From Halichondria panicea (taxonomy: Eukaryota > Porifera > Demospongiae > Suberitida > Halichondriidae), in NCBI RefSeq assembly GCF_963675165.1, contig NC_087382.1:4627963-4691962 (forward strand): a stretch of DNA of 64,000 nucleotides. The letters run 5' to 3'. Each line of letters starts with the position of its first letter. Position 1 is the stretch's first letter. The notes below the pieces were generated by a model that worked only from the letters and a program-made list of their open reading frames with translations, did no database searches and had not been told where the DNA came from. Position numbers and translations under genes: made by a program. This document shows, one piece after another, positions 10,531 through 21,248 of this stretch.

Positions 10531-11145
10531 GTTTGTATATAAACACACATCAAACTGTGAAGGTATACCACATGCAACCCACATATAAACACATGCTGCC
10601 GGTCATTGAGGCTACCACCACTTCAAAATTTCCCTAGCATATGTTTCCACTTGTGTAAACAAGCTGTTAATTGGTCTGCCCAAGGGTGGCCACAATAAGC
10701 ACATTTCGATCTCACTATTTAACCACAGGAACAAAAGTGCATAATTATAGTAGTTGAACACTGCATGCACATGTCACCCAAACACTATACATGCACATCA
10801 CCTTCTTTGGACTTGGTTTTATTTCTGTTTTAAAGTCCGAGGAGTGGTGACTATAATAGTCCTGGAGAATCAGTACATCCAACAGGTCAATCGTGCCTGG
10901 CCTGTGCGTGTGTGTTGTGTGTGTGTGCATGTGTGTGGATGTGTGTGCATGTGTGTGTGTTTGGGGTGAGAGGTTTGAAGCTAGCACTAGAGTCTAGTAC
11001 TGGCAAAGTACTAAAAAAGCGAGAGGTTCAAATTAATAGGAAGTCAAACTAATTACTGTAACAGCGCTTGATCAAAGTAAAGAAATGGCTATATAGAAAT
11101 GAGATTAGTGCTGCATGTTGTACTTTTACATTACAATATGGTGTG

Positions 11146-11201
<56 letters not shown>

Positions 11202-12004
11202 CAACGTACTGGAAAGCATGAGAACAATCAAACGAGTTACACAAAGTGAAGCCACACAGTGTAGTAAATACAAATGGGCAATTAAGGAAGGGAAGTTAAA
11301 CACATGCACACAAGCACTCCCATTGCAATTGAAGGGATATGCATGCCTACACTGGTGGACCTGGTGGTGGTTGCATGGTACTATTATTGCCGTTTTTAGA
11401 CAAAAATAACCACCTCTTAGGCTTAGTTTCACATGTTAGGCTATAAGAGAGACAAATTTGTGTATTGAATTGAGATTGAGGATTGACAATAACACTACCG
11501 CCTGAAAATTCTGGGCACATGACAACAATCTCTGCAGGCTTGGTTTAGGCCAGTGCCTTATACATTATAGGTCAAATACGCTTTTCATTATCGTATACAG
11601 GCTAATTAAGTTTTCCAGTATACCATTGGATGGCATACTGGAAAACCTCACTTTGCACTTGAACAGAAACATTCTACAGTTCAACTTTTGCTAAAATTAT
11701 TGCATCACCATGCAGGCCTTTCTATATCACTGCCACACTTGTGGTAGTGACATCAATGTCATGCACGGAATTTATGCACTCTCAATAGTTTATATCTCCC
11801 TGTTGCACAATGCTGTCTATATACTTAGCTAGCCTGCATACGATGTTTATAAAGCGTATTATGAATTAAAGTTTCTGCATGTTCTAGTTTTAACCCAGAT
11901 GTACAACTTGACGAAAATCAGAACAGTAGCTACCAAACAATTGGCAACTAAGTGACACCCATAGCAATGCATGGACTTGTTTAACATGGCTTCAATTATC
12001 ATGG
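10531..12004. repeat. Upstream intergenic modules of receptor gene 1
   Basis: Mosaic of modules shared with other receptor upstream regions. About 10600-10740 recurs near 34520-34700; 10790-10910 near 34790-34920; 11230-11520 near 4540-4770, 19850-20090, 35255-35430 and 43805-43985; 11710-11790 is inverted near 5875-5940. Two GT-rich microsatellites are included (about 10905-10970 and 11141-11200). On the - strand, 10860-10905 and 34855-34905 both read GTIDLLDVL- or NTVDLLDVL-like, a possible relic exon. Confidence 0.6.
11141..11200 (+). repeat. (GT)n microsatellite
   Basis: An almost pure run of about 28 GT dinucleotides, preceded by tgcat. Confidence 0.97.
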
Positions 12005-12545
12005 TATAAAATTATAGTTAAGCATCAGAAACAGAAAAGAATGCAACAGTCCATGGATTATTAAAAAGTGAGTTCAAAACTATAATCTGCACTATAGATG
12101 TGTATGCAATGTATATACAGCTAGATCTATTTAGCTATGGGGAGTACACCTTAACCAAATTTACTAGCAAAATTTTAAAGAACTTGAAAGCATGAGCAAT
12201 TTGCTATAGAGGAATTGGAAGCAAAGGGTACCCTCGAGTAAGATCACGCTATGCTGTGGTTTAATCGAGGCCATCTCAACAATGCCTTATTTCTACACAC
12301 AGTGCATAATAAACTACAAGCAAACTGTGCTCATTTCGAAAAAGAGGGATGGCATGCACGCGTCATGTGATGCTAGTTAAATGCAGTGTGTGATGTCACA
12401 CCCTCTGGTTAGAGGCTTGTTGCGCTCAAGAAAGTATACACTAGCTGCTTCCTATAACTGCTTAGTTTTCTTGTAGAGGGCCTAAAAGAGAAATTCAAAA
12501 AGCAATCCTGCATCATGTACATATACATCCAACACTACTGATTTA

Positions 12546-12771
12546 GGCCCTGATAAATTATGCATGGAATATTTTAGGTGTCTAAAGCAACAATGTCCAT
12601 TTTTGGTAAAGATCATTGCATTTAAGTTTTGCATAACGACGTTCTCATGGCAAAAAATGGCTGAAAGTAAATAATTATTATGAATCAATTCAAGTCAGCA
12701 AGATAACACTGATTTTTCCAAGAATTAAAGAATAGAATAATGGGTGAAAAAAAGCGTAATTTATCAGGGCC
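12546..12771. mobile_element. 226-bp MITE with TA target duplication
   Basis: Begins ggccctgataaatta and ends taatttatcagggcc, with TA on both outer sides (12544-12545, 12772-12773). Its interior is related, inverted, to 6096-6165. It sits in the 5' UTR intron of receptor gene 1. Confidence 0.8.
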
Positions 12772-13551
12772 TACTACTGATAGCTACAGCTGCTATGTTA
12801 GGGTAGCACTTCCTTTTATTCAGCTTGATTTGTGTGAAAAACACGAAAATGCTGCAAAAGTTTCCAGACCTAATCCTAGCTCTACTTGATTTTGCCCCTG
12901 ACATCAATGCATTGAACTTGTAGTGATTCGAGCACGCATATCAGGCCTCCTCAAGAGGAGGTCGGATATCACTTGAGGGTTCACTGATTATGACCTTTTA
13001 CCAAGCCAAATTGCTTTACGTTTTTGCTGACTCAGCAGCAGCTAGTGTCTTCTTCTGTGGGTCTAAGCAGCCACCATTACCTTACTTCAGCAATCTTTGA
13101 GTGAGCGTTTTCTCAATACTGCTGATTCACAGCATTGCATGAAACGAGATATGTGCACACTAAGCATATCAATGCGTAGGCAATTTTTCACTTTATCACT
13201 CTGGTGTAATATTATATAGATCGTAAAAATCATAGCTTGCGCTGATTATTTCCCAGAGCCTGTCATATATATAGGCGAGTGCATGGAGTGGTGCACGCGA
13301 TGCTTTTACATATTGCATCTGTAGTGAAGCCTCGAAATCTATCCGCTTTTCACCCTTGAAAAGAGGATTTTTTGCCAAGTATAACTGGCTCAAAATAAGA
13401 TGTGTTTCCTCGATCTCTTTCAGAAAATTAAAACATGCCTATTCTGTGAGCCACGTAAAGCGTTACTCGAGGGTACCTTCGTTTCCAATCCCTCTCTTTC
13501 CTGGTATCTATAATGAGGCCCATGCACATGCTGTTTGCATCTTGCACACAA

Positions 13552-13603
13552 GCCTCGTTCTCAGGCCGATTTATTTTTAAGAAAATTGGCCTGAGAATGA
13601 GGC
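13552..13603. mobile_element. 52-bp hairpin element (GCCTCG family)
   Basis: gcctcgttctcaggcc pairs with ggcctgagaatgaggc (15 of 16) across an AT-rich centre. The same outer sequence and layout occur in the hairpin at 43254-43307, so the two form a family. No coding capacity. Confidence 0.75.
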
Positions 13604-13794
13604 CATTTAATTGCACACTTCCTGGTTGTGAGATTGTTTATAGTAAAATTCGTTGAGTTGTACCCTTACATGAGTAACACTAGCAAAATGGGTAGAATTT
13701 GAGCAAAGCAAAATGGGTAAAAAAAAAGCAAATATACTTATTTGAGAGCAGCATATAACATAAACATGCCAATCATCATACACTCACCTCAGAG

Positions 13795-16700
13795 ATGCTG
13801 TCTAGAAATATTCTCAACTGGTTAGTGCTGCTACTGACCCTAGCTACTGTTACCAGGAGTGAGCACTATCACATTGTGCCGGTGGATTCAACCAGCTTGT
13901 GTCATGACTATCGAAATGGAACCTGCTTTACTCTCGAGAAACTTCAAACAGACCTGTTATCTGGTGGAGACAATCTCACCTTGAGCTTTCTACCTGGAGA
14001 TCATGTGTTAACTGAGCAGTTATTGATTAGTAAATTTTCACATGTGCATATTACTGGCCAAAACGAATGTACAACTGTAGTCAGATTCAATAGCAAAGGT
14101 GCGATACATTTTGTTAATGTTACCAAATTGAGTATTGAATGCTTGGGTTTCATTGGAGCGAATGTTGGACCACCAAACTCACATCAAAGATTGATCGTTG
14201 ACGGTGCCCACGATGTCTATATCAACCACTGCTACTTTAATTACGCAAACAGCCACATAGTTAAGATTTTTAATACTCGAACTGCAACAATTGAGAGCAC
14301 TCTTTTTATGAACAACACTGGTCGGGCACTGCACGTTGAGGCTGATGATGTGTATATAACAAATAGCAAGTTTACTAGAAATGATGGAGGTGCAGTTTAT
14401 ACTAAATCAAACAACACACTGATCAACAACACAGAGTTCAACTACAACAGTGCCCTGAGTGGAGGAGCAGTAAAAATGTTGTCTGGTACTCTTGTGATCA
14501 CTTGGTGTAACTTCACAAGCAGCAAATCTTTAAAGCATGGTGGAGCAATTCATGTTAACTTAGGTAGTGTGTCTATCTCCAAATGTGAGCTGACAAACAA
14601 CTGTGCTGGCTATGGTGGAGCGATTTTTGTTAACTCAGGCAGTGTGTCTATCTCTGGCAGCACACTGAAAAACAACCGAGGTACCTATGGTGGAGCGATT
14701 TATACTAACTCTGGCAGTGTGTCTATCTCCAACAGTGTGTCCATCTCTGGCAGCACACTGACAAACAACAGTGCTAACGAGATAGGTGGAGCAATTTATT
14801 GCTCGGGAAGTAATATGTCCATCTCCAAATGTGAGCTGACAAACAACCGAGGTACCTATGGTGGAGCGATTTTTACTAACTCTGGCAGTGTATCCATCTC
14901 CAACAGTGTGTCTATTTCTGGCAGCATACTGACAAACAACAGTGCTAACAAGATAGGTGGAGCAATTTATTGCTCGGGAAGTAATATGTCCATCTCCAAA
15001 TGTGAGCTGACAAACAACCGAGGTACCAATGGTGGAGCGATTCATACTTTCTCTGGCAGTGTGTCTATCTCCAACAGTGTGTCCATCTCTGGCAGCACAC
15101 TGACAAACAACAGTGCTAACGAGAAGGGTGGAGCGATTCTCGTTCACTCGGGCAGTAGTATGTCCATCTCCAAATGTGAGCTGAAAAATAACGGAGGTTC
15201 CGATGGTGGAGCGATTTATGTTAACTCAAGCAGTGTGTCTATCTCTGGCAGCAGTGTGTCTATCTCTGGCAGCACACTGATAAACAACAGTGCTAACGAG
15301 ACAGGTGGAGCAATTTATTGCTCAGGAAGTAATATGTTCATCTCTAAATGTGAGCTGACAAACAACCGAGGTACCTATGGTGGAGTGATTTATGTTAACT
15401 CAGGCAGTGTGTCCATCTCTGGCAGCACACTGACAAACAACAGTGTTAACGAGACGGGTGGAGCAATTTATTGCTCAGGGAGTAATATGGTCATCTCTAA
15501 ATGTGAGCTGACAAACAATCGAGGTTCCAATGGTGGAGCGATTTATGTTAACTCAGGCAGTGTGTCCATCTCTGGCAGCATACTCACAAACAACAAAGCT
15601 AACTACTATGGTGGAGTGATTCATGTTTTCTCAGGCAGTGTGTCTATCTCTGACAACACACTGACAAACAACAGAGCTGACTTTGGTGGAGCAATTTATG
15701 TTATCTCAGGCAGTGCGTCTATCTCTGACAGCACACTGACAAACAACACTGCCAATATGAGTGGTGGAGCGTTTTATGGTAACTTAGGTAGTACTGTGTC
15801 CATCTCCCATAGTACGCTGAAAAACAACATAGCTTTCTACGGAGGAGGGATATTTCTGAAAGTATGTACGCTCTTTGTAAATGAGCCAATAGAGATCTAT
15901 CACAACACAGCACACCAAGATGGTGGAGGCATTTATGCTCATTCAAGTAAAGTTGAATTTCAATCTGCGTTACGAATTCCTGCAAATGTACAAAGTGAGA
16001 TTGCTGACAACATTGCTGAGAATGGTGGAGGTATTTATGCAGTAGCTACAACCATTAAACTAACTCATTCACACGTTAACATTGACTCAAACACAGCAAC
16101 TGCTAAAGGAGGTGGAGTGTTTCTACAGCAAAGTTCAAAACTTTACTTATTTAAGAAAGAGTACGAAGATGTGGCAGAAAAGCCTCTTGTCACATTAACA
16201 ATTAACAACAACTCGGCTCAGTACGGAGGGGGGATATTTGTAGCAGATAACACACAAAAGAGTGTGTGTGGAGGAGAGGTAACAGAAAATGGTGCCGTTT
16301 TTGAGGACTGCTTTATTCAAACAATGGATGTGCATATATTCAAGCTGAAATTAAACTACTTCAACACATTCATGACTAACAACACAGCTACCCAGTCAGG
16401 AGCAGACATCTATGGAGGTCTGTTGGACAGGTGTACAGCAAATAGAAATGCGGAATATCAAAATTCCTTAAATGGATTGGACTACATAAAAAAAACTGTA
16501 AAACCCTCCACTGAGTTATCAATCTCCTCTTCACCTGTTCAAGTAATTATTTGTAACTATTCACAAAGTGACTTTGTTCTTACTAGAAAAGGACACACAT
16601 TTAAAATCAGTGTTATGGCTGTTGACCAAGTTGGAAATCCAGTGAATGCAACAATTCAAAGTTCAGTTGTCAGTGAGAATGGAGTTGATCGCCTCAAAGA

Positions 16701-18624
16701 AGGACAGGCAGAACAAAGAGTTGGCAATCAGTGCACAGAATTAGAGTACAATGTATTCTCACAAGACAGCTTTGTTCAAGTGGAACTCTATGCCAAAGGT
16801 CCATGCAACAATTTGGGAATTTCAAAACAATTTATTAATATATATTTTCTACCCTGCACATGTCCTATTGGACTGAAACCAATTCTGTCCCAAATTGAGT
16901 GCAAGTGTGACTGTGATCCAGTCTTGCAACAAGGATATCAGATAGGAAACTGCTCAGAGAAAAATGAGACCATAAAGCTGGAAAGTAACATATGGATAAG
17001 AGTCGCAAATACCACCAACGGAACAGGTTATGTTGTTAGTAACTGTACTTTTGACTATTGTGTAGAAAAACCAGTCATTATCAGTCTAAGCAACCCTGAC
17101 GATCAGTGTGCTTTCAATCGAAGTGGTATCTTGTGTGGAGAATGTGAACCAGGACTGAGTCTTGTGTTAGCTACATCCAACTGTAAAGAATGCTCTAATC
17201 TTTACCTTCTTCTACTAATACCATTTGTGCTGGCAGGCATATTGCTTGTTGCTTTAATTCTGGTGCTCAACATCACTATAGCAATGGGAATGATTTATGG
17301 CCTTATTTTCTATGCGAACATACTAGCAGCTAATAAAGTCATTTTCTTGCCTAATTTATACAATTTTTTAACAATTTTTGTATCATGGTTGAATCTTGAC
17401 TTGGGAATCGAAATATGCTTTTATGATGGAATGAACTCTCAAGCAAAAGTACTTCTTCAACTTGTCTTTCCCGCTTACCTGTTTCTTCTTATGTTTCTTG
17501 TTATCATTTTAAGCAAGTATTTTGACTCATTTTCAAAGCTCCTCTCCAACAGGAACCCAGTTGCTGCCCTAGGAACACTTGTCCTTCTCTCTTATTCCAA
17601 ACTCTTACGGTTTATTATTGCTGCACTACGATACAGGGTCTTATATTATCCTGATAATACAAGTGATATAGTTTGGCTGTACGATGGCAATGTGCAATAC
17701 TTCACTCCTGATCACATCCCTCGGTTTGTTGCTGCTGCTATAATCCTCATTACTGGTGGATTGTTCACTGTATTGCTCTTCTTTGGACAATGGTTTTCAC
17801 GCTGTTCAAATATTATGATATGGACCAAGAATACGAAGTACAATGGCTTCATGGACGCATACCATGCTCCATTCACTCCCAAGCATCGCTACTGGGTGGG
17901 ACTGCTCCTCCTTGCACTGATTGCTCATAATATAGTAACTGCTATGGCTTCAAACACTTACCTCCCTATTCTATCATCTGGAGTTCTATCAGTTGGACTG
18001 ATTGGATGGAAACTATTGAATAATCGTTTGTATAAAAATACATTCTGTGGTTCCCTTGAAACTCTGTATCTACTCAATATTGCTACTCTAGCATTTGGCA
18101 CCTTCTATGTCAAAGATACCAAGAAAAATCAGTCAGCACTAGCCAATATTTCGATTGCTATATCATTCACCTTATTTGTCACAACACTCTGCTACCATTT
18201 TTACCAATTTGTACTCAAGAAGAGTAATACATGGCTGAAGATAGAGGACACCATAAGGAACTTACGAGCTGGTGCTGCAGACATGAGACTCCGACGAGCT
18301 AACAATGTCCGAGAAATGTATCAGCTGGTAGCTGAGGAAAACGATGAAGATCAATTACTCGAAGTAGTAGACGACTATGAACAAAGAGACGCCTTGAACC
18401 CACCTTACACTGATGAAGCTGTGGAAGAAGCTGACCCTGATCGTTACATCACTCCTCCCATTATCAGACCAGCCACGAGGCCCGAACAGTTGAGACTTTC
18501 CTACATGGATGAACTAGCCCCCCTCACCACAGAGGACTACAGACCAGCCCCTCCCCCTCCAAGAGTCAACCATTGTCCTGCTGTTACACACACAGAAATC
18601 GGCCCCATACGCAATGAAATATGA
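13795..18624 (+). CDS. Receptor gene 1: Pmp-like beta-helix multi-pass membrane protein (subtype A)
   Basis: 1609 residues in a single coding exon. Residues 1-22 are a signal peptide, then a conserved cap (EHYHIVPVDSTSLC). About 23 GGA/GGG coils span residues 199-815 (units such as SISGSTLTNNSANEIGGAIY), matching the Chlamydia Pmp-type repeat and predicting a right-handed parallel beta-helix. Most coils carry NNS/NNT sequons. An Ig-like segment (about 905-1015, KISVMAVDQVGNPVNA) and a Cys-rich module (about 1020-1130, CTCPIGLKP, ECKCDCDP, CGECEPGLSLVL) follow. About 9-10 hydrophobic helices (1137-1474) contain NLDLGIEICFYDGMNSQAK and NRNPVAALGTLVLLSYSK. The tail (1475-1609) has PPYTDE, DRYITPP, SYMDELAPL and RPAPPPPR. 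The ATG follows the conserved splice acceptor. Likely a surface receptor or adhesin; ligand and function unknown. The TM core resembles an uncharacterised family I recall from early animals. Confidence 0.9.
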   Translation: MLSRNILNWLVLLLTLATVTRSEHYHIVPVDSTSLCHDYRNGTCFTLEKLQTDLLSGGDNLTLSFLPGDHVLTEQLLISKFSHVHITGQNECTTVVRFNSKGAIHFVNVTKLSIECLGFIGANVGPPNSHQRLIVDGAHDVYINHCYFNYANSHIVKIFNTRTATIESTLFMNNTGRALHVEADDVYITNSKFTRNDGGAVYTKSNNTLINNTEFNYNSALSGGAVKMLSGTLVITWCNFTSSKSLKHGGAIHVNLGSVSISKCELTNNCAGYGGAIFVNSGSVSISGSTLKNNRGTYGGAIYTNSGSVSISNSVSISGSTLTNNSANEIGGAIYCSGSNMSISKCELTNNRGTYGGAIFTNSGSVSISNSVSISGSILTNNSANKIGGAIYCSGSNMSISKCELTNNRGTNGGAIHTFSGSVSISNSVSISGSTLTNNSANEKGGAILVHSGSSMSISKCELKNNGGSDGGAIYVNSSSVSISGSSVSISGSTLINNSANETGGAIYCSGSNMFISKCELTNNRGTYGGVIYVNSGSVSISGSTLTNNSVNETGGAIYCSGSNMVISKCELTNNRGSNGGAIYVNSGSVSISGSILTNNKANYYGGVIHVFSGSVSISDNTLTNNRADFGGAIYVISGSASISDSTLTNNTANMSGGAFYGNLGSTVSISHSTLKNNIAFYGGGIFLKVCTLFVNEPIEIYHNTAHQDGGGIYAHSSKVEFQSALRIPANVQSEIADNIAENGGGIYAVATTIKLTHSHVNIDSNTATAKGGGVFLQQSSKLYLFKKEYEDVAEKPLVTLTINNNSAQYGGGIFVADNTQKSVCGGEVTENGAVFEDCFIQTMDVHIFKLKLNYFNTFMTNNTATQSGADIYGGLLDRCTANRNAEYQNSLNGLDYIKKTVKPSTELSISSSPVQVIICNYSQSDFVLTRKGHTFKISVMAVDQVGNPVNATIQSSVVSENGVDRLKEGQAEQRVGNQCTELEYNVFSQDSFVQVELYAKGPCNNLGISKQFINIYFLPCTCPIGLKPILSQIECKCDCDPVLQQGYQIGNCSEKNETIKLESNIWIRVANTTNGTGYVVSNCTFDYCVEKPVIISLSNPDDQCAFNRSGILCGECEPGLSLVLATSNCKECSNLYLLLLIPFVLAGILLVALILVLNITIAMGMIYGLIFYANILAANKVIFLPNLYNFLTIFVSWLNLDLGIEICFYDGMNSQAKVLLQLVFPAYLFLLMFLVIILSKYFDSFSKLLSNRNPVAALGTLVLLSYSKLLRFIIAALRYRVLYYPDNTSDIVWLYDGNVQYFTPDHIPRFVAAAIILITGGLFTVLLFFGQWFSRCSNIMIWTKNTKYNGFMDAYHAPFTPKHRYWVGLLLLALIAHNIVTAMASNTYLPILSSGVLSVGLIGWKLLNNRLYKNTFCGSLETLYLLNIATLAFGTFYVKDTKKNQSALANISIAISFTLFVTTLCYHFYQFVLKKSNTWLKIEDTIRNLRAGAADMRLRRANNVREMYQLVAEENDEDQLLEVVDDYEQRDALNPPYTDEAVEEADPDRYITPPIIRPATRPEQLRLSYMDELAPLTTEDYRPAPPPPRVNHCPAVTHTEIGPIRNEI
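14672..15360 (+). repeat. 171-bp higher-order repeat inside gene 1
   Basis: Blocks starting near 14671, 14842, 15013 and 15187 repeat at steps of 171, 171 and 174 bp (57-58 residues). Each block contains two beta-helix coils plus an extra SVSIS strand, for example RGTYGGAI, then NSVSISGSTLTNN, GGAIYCSGSNMSISKCEL. The copies are close in sequence, so this is recent internal expansion. Confidence 0.9.
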
Positions 18625-19028
18625 CCTGTATTATTAAATTTTAGCTAAGGTACCCCAAAAATGTTAATGTTTATAAGCAATTCATTAACTATTCGCAATT
18701 TAGATTTCTCTTTTATTTTAACAATAGTGATGGTGATGAGTTCATATTCTGTATATTTGATTCCCAAAATGTCGGCTAATAATAATTAATTTATGTAATT
18801 GCAAAACTACTGCATAAAGACAGCAAAGCTACAATGACCCACTGACAGCAATCATGAATGAAAGCACCGCGGGTGCTGATGCCTTGGACTTGGTGGAGGA
18901 GCCAATTAAGCTTTTTATGGTAATGAAGCTACAGTACTAGCAGCAGAGCACATAATGGTGAAAAATAGTGGGAAATGATTGACTATTAAGACCTACAGTA
19001 TGCACTTATGCTACTAATCACCTGACAG
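18625..19028. other. Intergenic after receptor gene 1
   Basis: The 3' flank begins with ttattaaattttagctaaggtacccc. Comparable tagctaa..gtacccc stretches follow genes 4 and 5, so this is probably shared 3' UTR. No other gene seen. Confidence 0.5.
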
Positions 19029-19029
19029 C

Positions 19030-19346
19030 TAACATGCACATACATTGAAGGTAGTTATCATCCAACAGTACGTCCCCATTGCTCTCTTTAGACGGATCAT
19101 GAATCGACTTCTCATGGAGCCCTTCAAATCGAACACCTTGTTGGTGCTGTGCTCCATCACTAGAACGTCCAATTGTCTTGAGGAACCGGTACGAGAGTTG
19201 CGAAATCCAATACTGTACGCACCGAGGATCTCGGCCAAGGTCAAAGGTATCTGAAAGGTATAGGCAACCACAGGTAGATCTATAATTATAATGTGCATAT
19301 AGAGGTCAACACTCATCTTTTGTACGATCTCCTTTCCAACGTACAT
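19030..19346 (-). pseudogene. PIKfyve-like lipid kinase fragment (a)
   Basis: On the - strand a cctttcag acceptor is followed by IPLTLAEILGAYSIGFRN, then RQLDVLVMEH and KVFDLKGSMRSR. This is the phosphoinositide-kinase core and fits PIKfyve/Fab1 best (family motifs ILGVYRIGYKNS, KLDLLVMEN, VFDLKGSLRNR). About eight residues between VMEH and KVFDL are missing compared with the family. The next motif, GDVLLDDNYLQ, is readable only in another frame. The piece is therefore a decayed exon, with no complete kinase around it. Confidence 0.75.
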
Positions 19347-19398
19347 ACGAGACTCATGGTTACTATAATCTAAAATGCTGAGACACTGTTTAGAAAGT

Positions 19399-19491
19399 TT
19401 CCACGTGATTTAGAAGCCCTCAGGGCTTAGTAGAACCCCCACTCATTCGAGATACTACAACAAGCCTTTTGGGTTTCTAAATCACGTGGAA
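19399..19491. mobile_element. 93-bp hairpin element
   Basis: ttccacgtgatttagaa at the left and ttctaaatcacgtggaa at the right are exact inverted copies. A second inner pair (gccctcagggc) adds structure. No coding capacity; the target duplication is unclear. Confidence 0.7.
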
Positions 19492-20154
19492 TTTGCAGTG
19501 CTTGAAGTGTTGGGTTCAACTACTATAATTATATGCTCTGTCTCTTTCCCAGTGCACATTATGATCATACATAGCATGTGTTTAAGTGTATTACAGTGAG
19601 CTCAGTGCTGTGAAATGTGCATGGTTATGCATGGGTGGCCACCCTTGGGATGTTTACACATGCATACTAGGGAGATTTTGAAGTTTTGTATTTGGTACCC
19701 TCAACGACATTTTGTGGTGTGTCTGTGTGCCTTCACAGCTGGATGTGGTGTGTTTACAATTTGACTGTTCTTATAATCTTTGCTACATAATTTTCTAGAA
19801 CACTACCTCTCTAGCCAATCAGATTGTATGAGTTTATGGCTGTTAAATGATGGGCAGTTAAGGAAGGGAAATTTAGTGTTCATGGGAACAAAACACAAGT
19901 TACGCACAAAGTGGAGCCACACTGTGTAAACACAGAACCAACTCTGGTAGGACTGCATGGCACCAACAACATGCATCAGTGATGGTTGTACTATATAACC
20001 ATGAACCTCCTTGATGTTCAGTTGGGCTATAAAAGAGGCAAATTTGTGTATTGAAATTGAGACTGAGGACTGACAGTACCTTAATGTTACTATTATAAAC
20101 GGGTACTAACTTTGCAGTCACTTATAGTTGCAGTATAGTACGTACTGCATGCAA
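19492..20154. repeat. Intergenic modules upstream of gene 2
   Basis: About 19590-19700 (gagctcagtgctgtgaaatg) is an inverted copy of a stretch near 34660-34690 and 21450-21475. About 19850-20090 is the gggcagttaaggaaggg module shared with genes 1, 4 and 5. No gene seen. Confidence 0.55.
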
Positions 20155-20530
20155 ACCACCTTGAAGACTCTGTACTGGGAATAATGGACTGTATAGGGGT
20201 GTGCTGTAGGTGTAACTAGTGGAAGTGGCAGTGGCCTGGCTGTCTCCAGAACTCTCCCCCTGAATGTCTCTCATCTTGCAACGCTAGCTACTTTTCTCTT
20301 ACTTTACTGTCCAAGTCTTCAGTCTGTGGGGGTGGGTTGAGCGAGGGGGAGGGTGGTGAGAGGTGAAGGTGGTGGAATGAGTGAGGATGTGTGTGTGGGT
20401 GGGGAACAACTGAGGGGGAGGTGAAATAAGAACTCATCACATTTCTTGAGATCTGCAATGCTGTCTCCTGTAAGTTGCCGATCATGCTAGCCTCCCTCTC
20501 GCGGTTAATCATGTTGTCTTTTTCGTACAT
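20155..20530. repeat. Source copy of the flank duplicated at 6160-6540
   Basis: Nearly identical to 6160-6540 apart from small indels. The - strand reads REREASMIGNLQETALQIS at 20440-20510 and a Ser/Thr/Pro-rich stretch beyond, which may be a relic of coding exons. No domain recognised. Confidence 0.7.
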
Positions 20531-20879
20531 TTAACAAGTACGACCAGCTAGTCCTTTAGTTGCCTCAACTTTTGATCAGGCATCTCGCTCGGCCAAGATA
20601 TAGATGGACATTGTTTAGTATACTACAAGCCAAATTCACAGAATCAAATTCCCCAGGAAAATTATCCGCCGAATAATAATGCTACTTGTATAGTAACCAT
20701 GACAACAATGCCAACGTATGCTATAGAGTTGCAGCAATAATATTATAGTTGTCAATATCGAGGGCCGCTGGTTCCTTTCTGCCGCTCCAGTTTCTGTCTG
20801 ACATAATAATAACACATTCTCCACTGCATGGGAAGGGGTAACATACATCAACGCACTAAATCCGGGAAAGCACTAGTGT

Positions 20880-21248
20880 TTGAGTGCTGAATGTATACAT
20901 GATCACAACTATTATTTGTACAGGAAGTATAAGCTTCCAGCAAAATTAGTTTACCCACATGAATGCTTAGTTGTGAGCACACATCCCACATATAGTCAGT
21001 CCCCACTGTCTATACTGTGGGTACCCTGCATATATGGTTGCATAGTCTATGAATGCTTTGTTGGTGTTCGCTGTGACACCTACATATGAATGTTTCAATG
21101 TTTGGTCTATGAATGCTTTAATTAATTGTTGTTGTTGGTTGTGCTGAATTAATGTATATAAATGGTCACAACTATTAATTTGCACAGGAAGTGTAAGCTT
21201 CCAGCAAAATTAGTTTACCCGCATGAATGCTTAGTTGTGAGCACACAG
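20880..21248 (+). repeat. Direct repeat pair of about 105 bp
   Basis: 20886-20985 and 21147-21244 share ggtcacaactatt/gatcacaactatt, acaggaagt, aagcttccagcaaaattagt and atgcttagttgtgagcacac. The copies are about 260 bp apart in the same orientation. Confidence 0.8.

Larger units (their letters stand above)
12005..13792 (+). promoter_or_regulatory. Receptor gene 1 promoter, non-coding exon and long intron
   Basis: A candidate TATA box (tataaaa, 12005-12011) is followed by aaacagaaaagaatgcaaca, shared with gene 2 and partly with genes 4 and 5. The exon ends at a GTGAGTT donor (intron from 12068). The acceptor CACCTCAG ends at 13792, two bases before the start codon. This 1725-bp intron is far longer than the 95-116 bp introns of most paralogs because it carries a MITE and a hairpin element. 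The intron model is inferred from its conservation in all seven genes. Confidence 0.7.

Noticed and set aside
10745-10990. Small proteins overlapping the GT/CA microsatellites
   Set aside because: His/Thr- or Cys/Val-rich translations of dinucleotide repeats with no other support.
14635-15985. Open frames antisense to the GGAI coils of the receptor genes (also near 22500-23250, 29030-30220, 53350-53650)
   Set aside because: Shadows of the repeated sense codons. They share no independent conservation, and similar shadows occur wherever the coils repeat.
13795-18624. Bacterial origin (a Chlamydia or other symbiont contig), suggested by the Pmp-like repeats
   Set aside because: Non-coding exons with GT-AG introns, MITEs, AT-rich intergenic DNA and a split mitochondrial epimerase gene all mark a eukaryotic nuclear genome. 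GGAI repeats also occur in eukaryotes.
19029-19346. A functional small lipid kinase gene
   Set aside because: Only part of the kinase core is present, with an internal deletion and a frame change before the VLLDEN motif.
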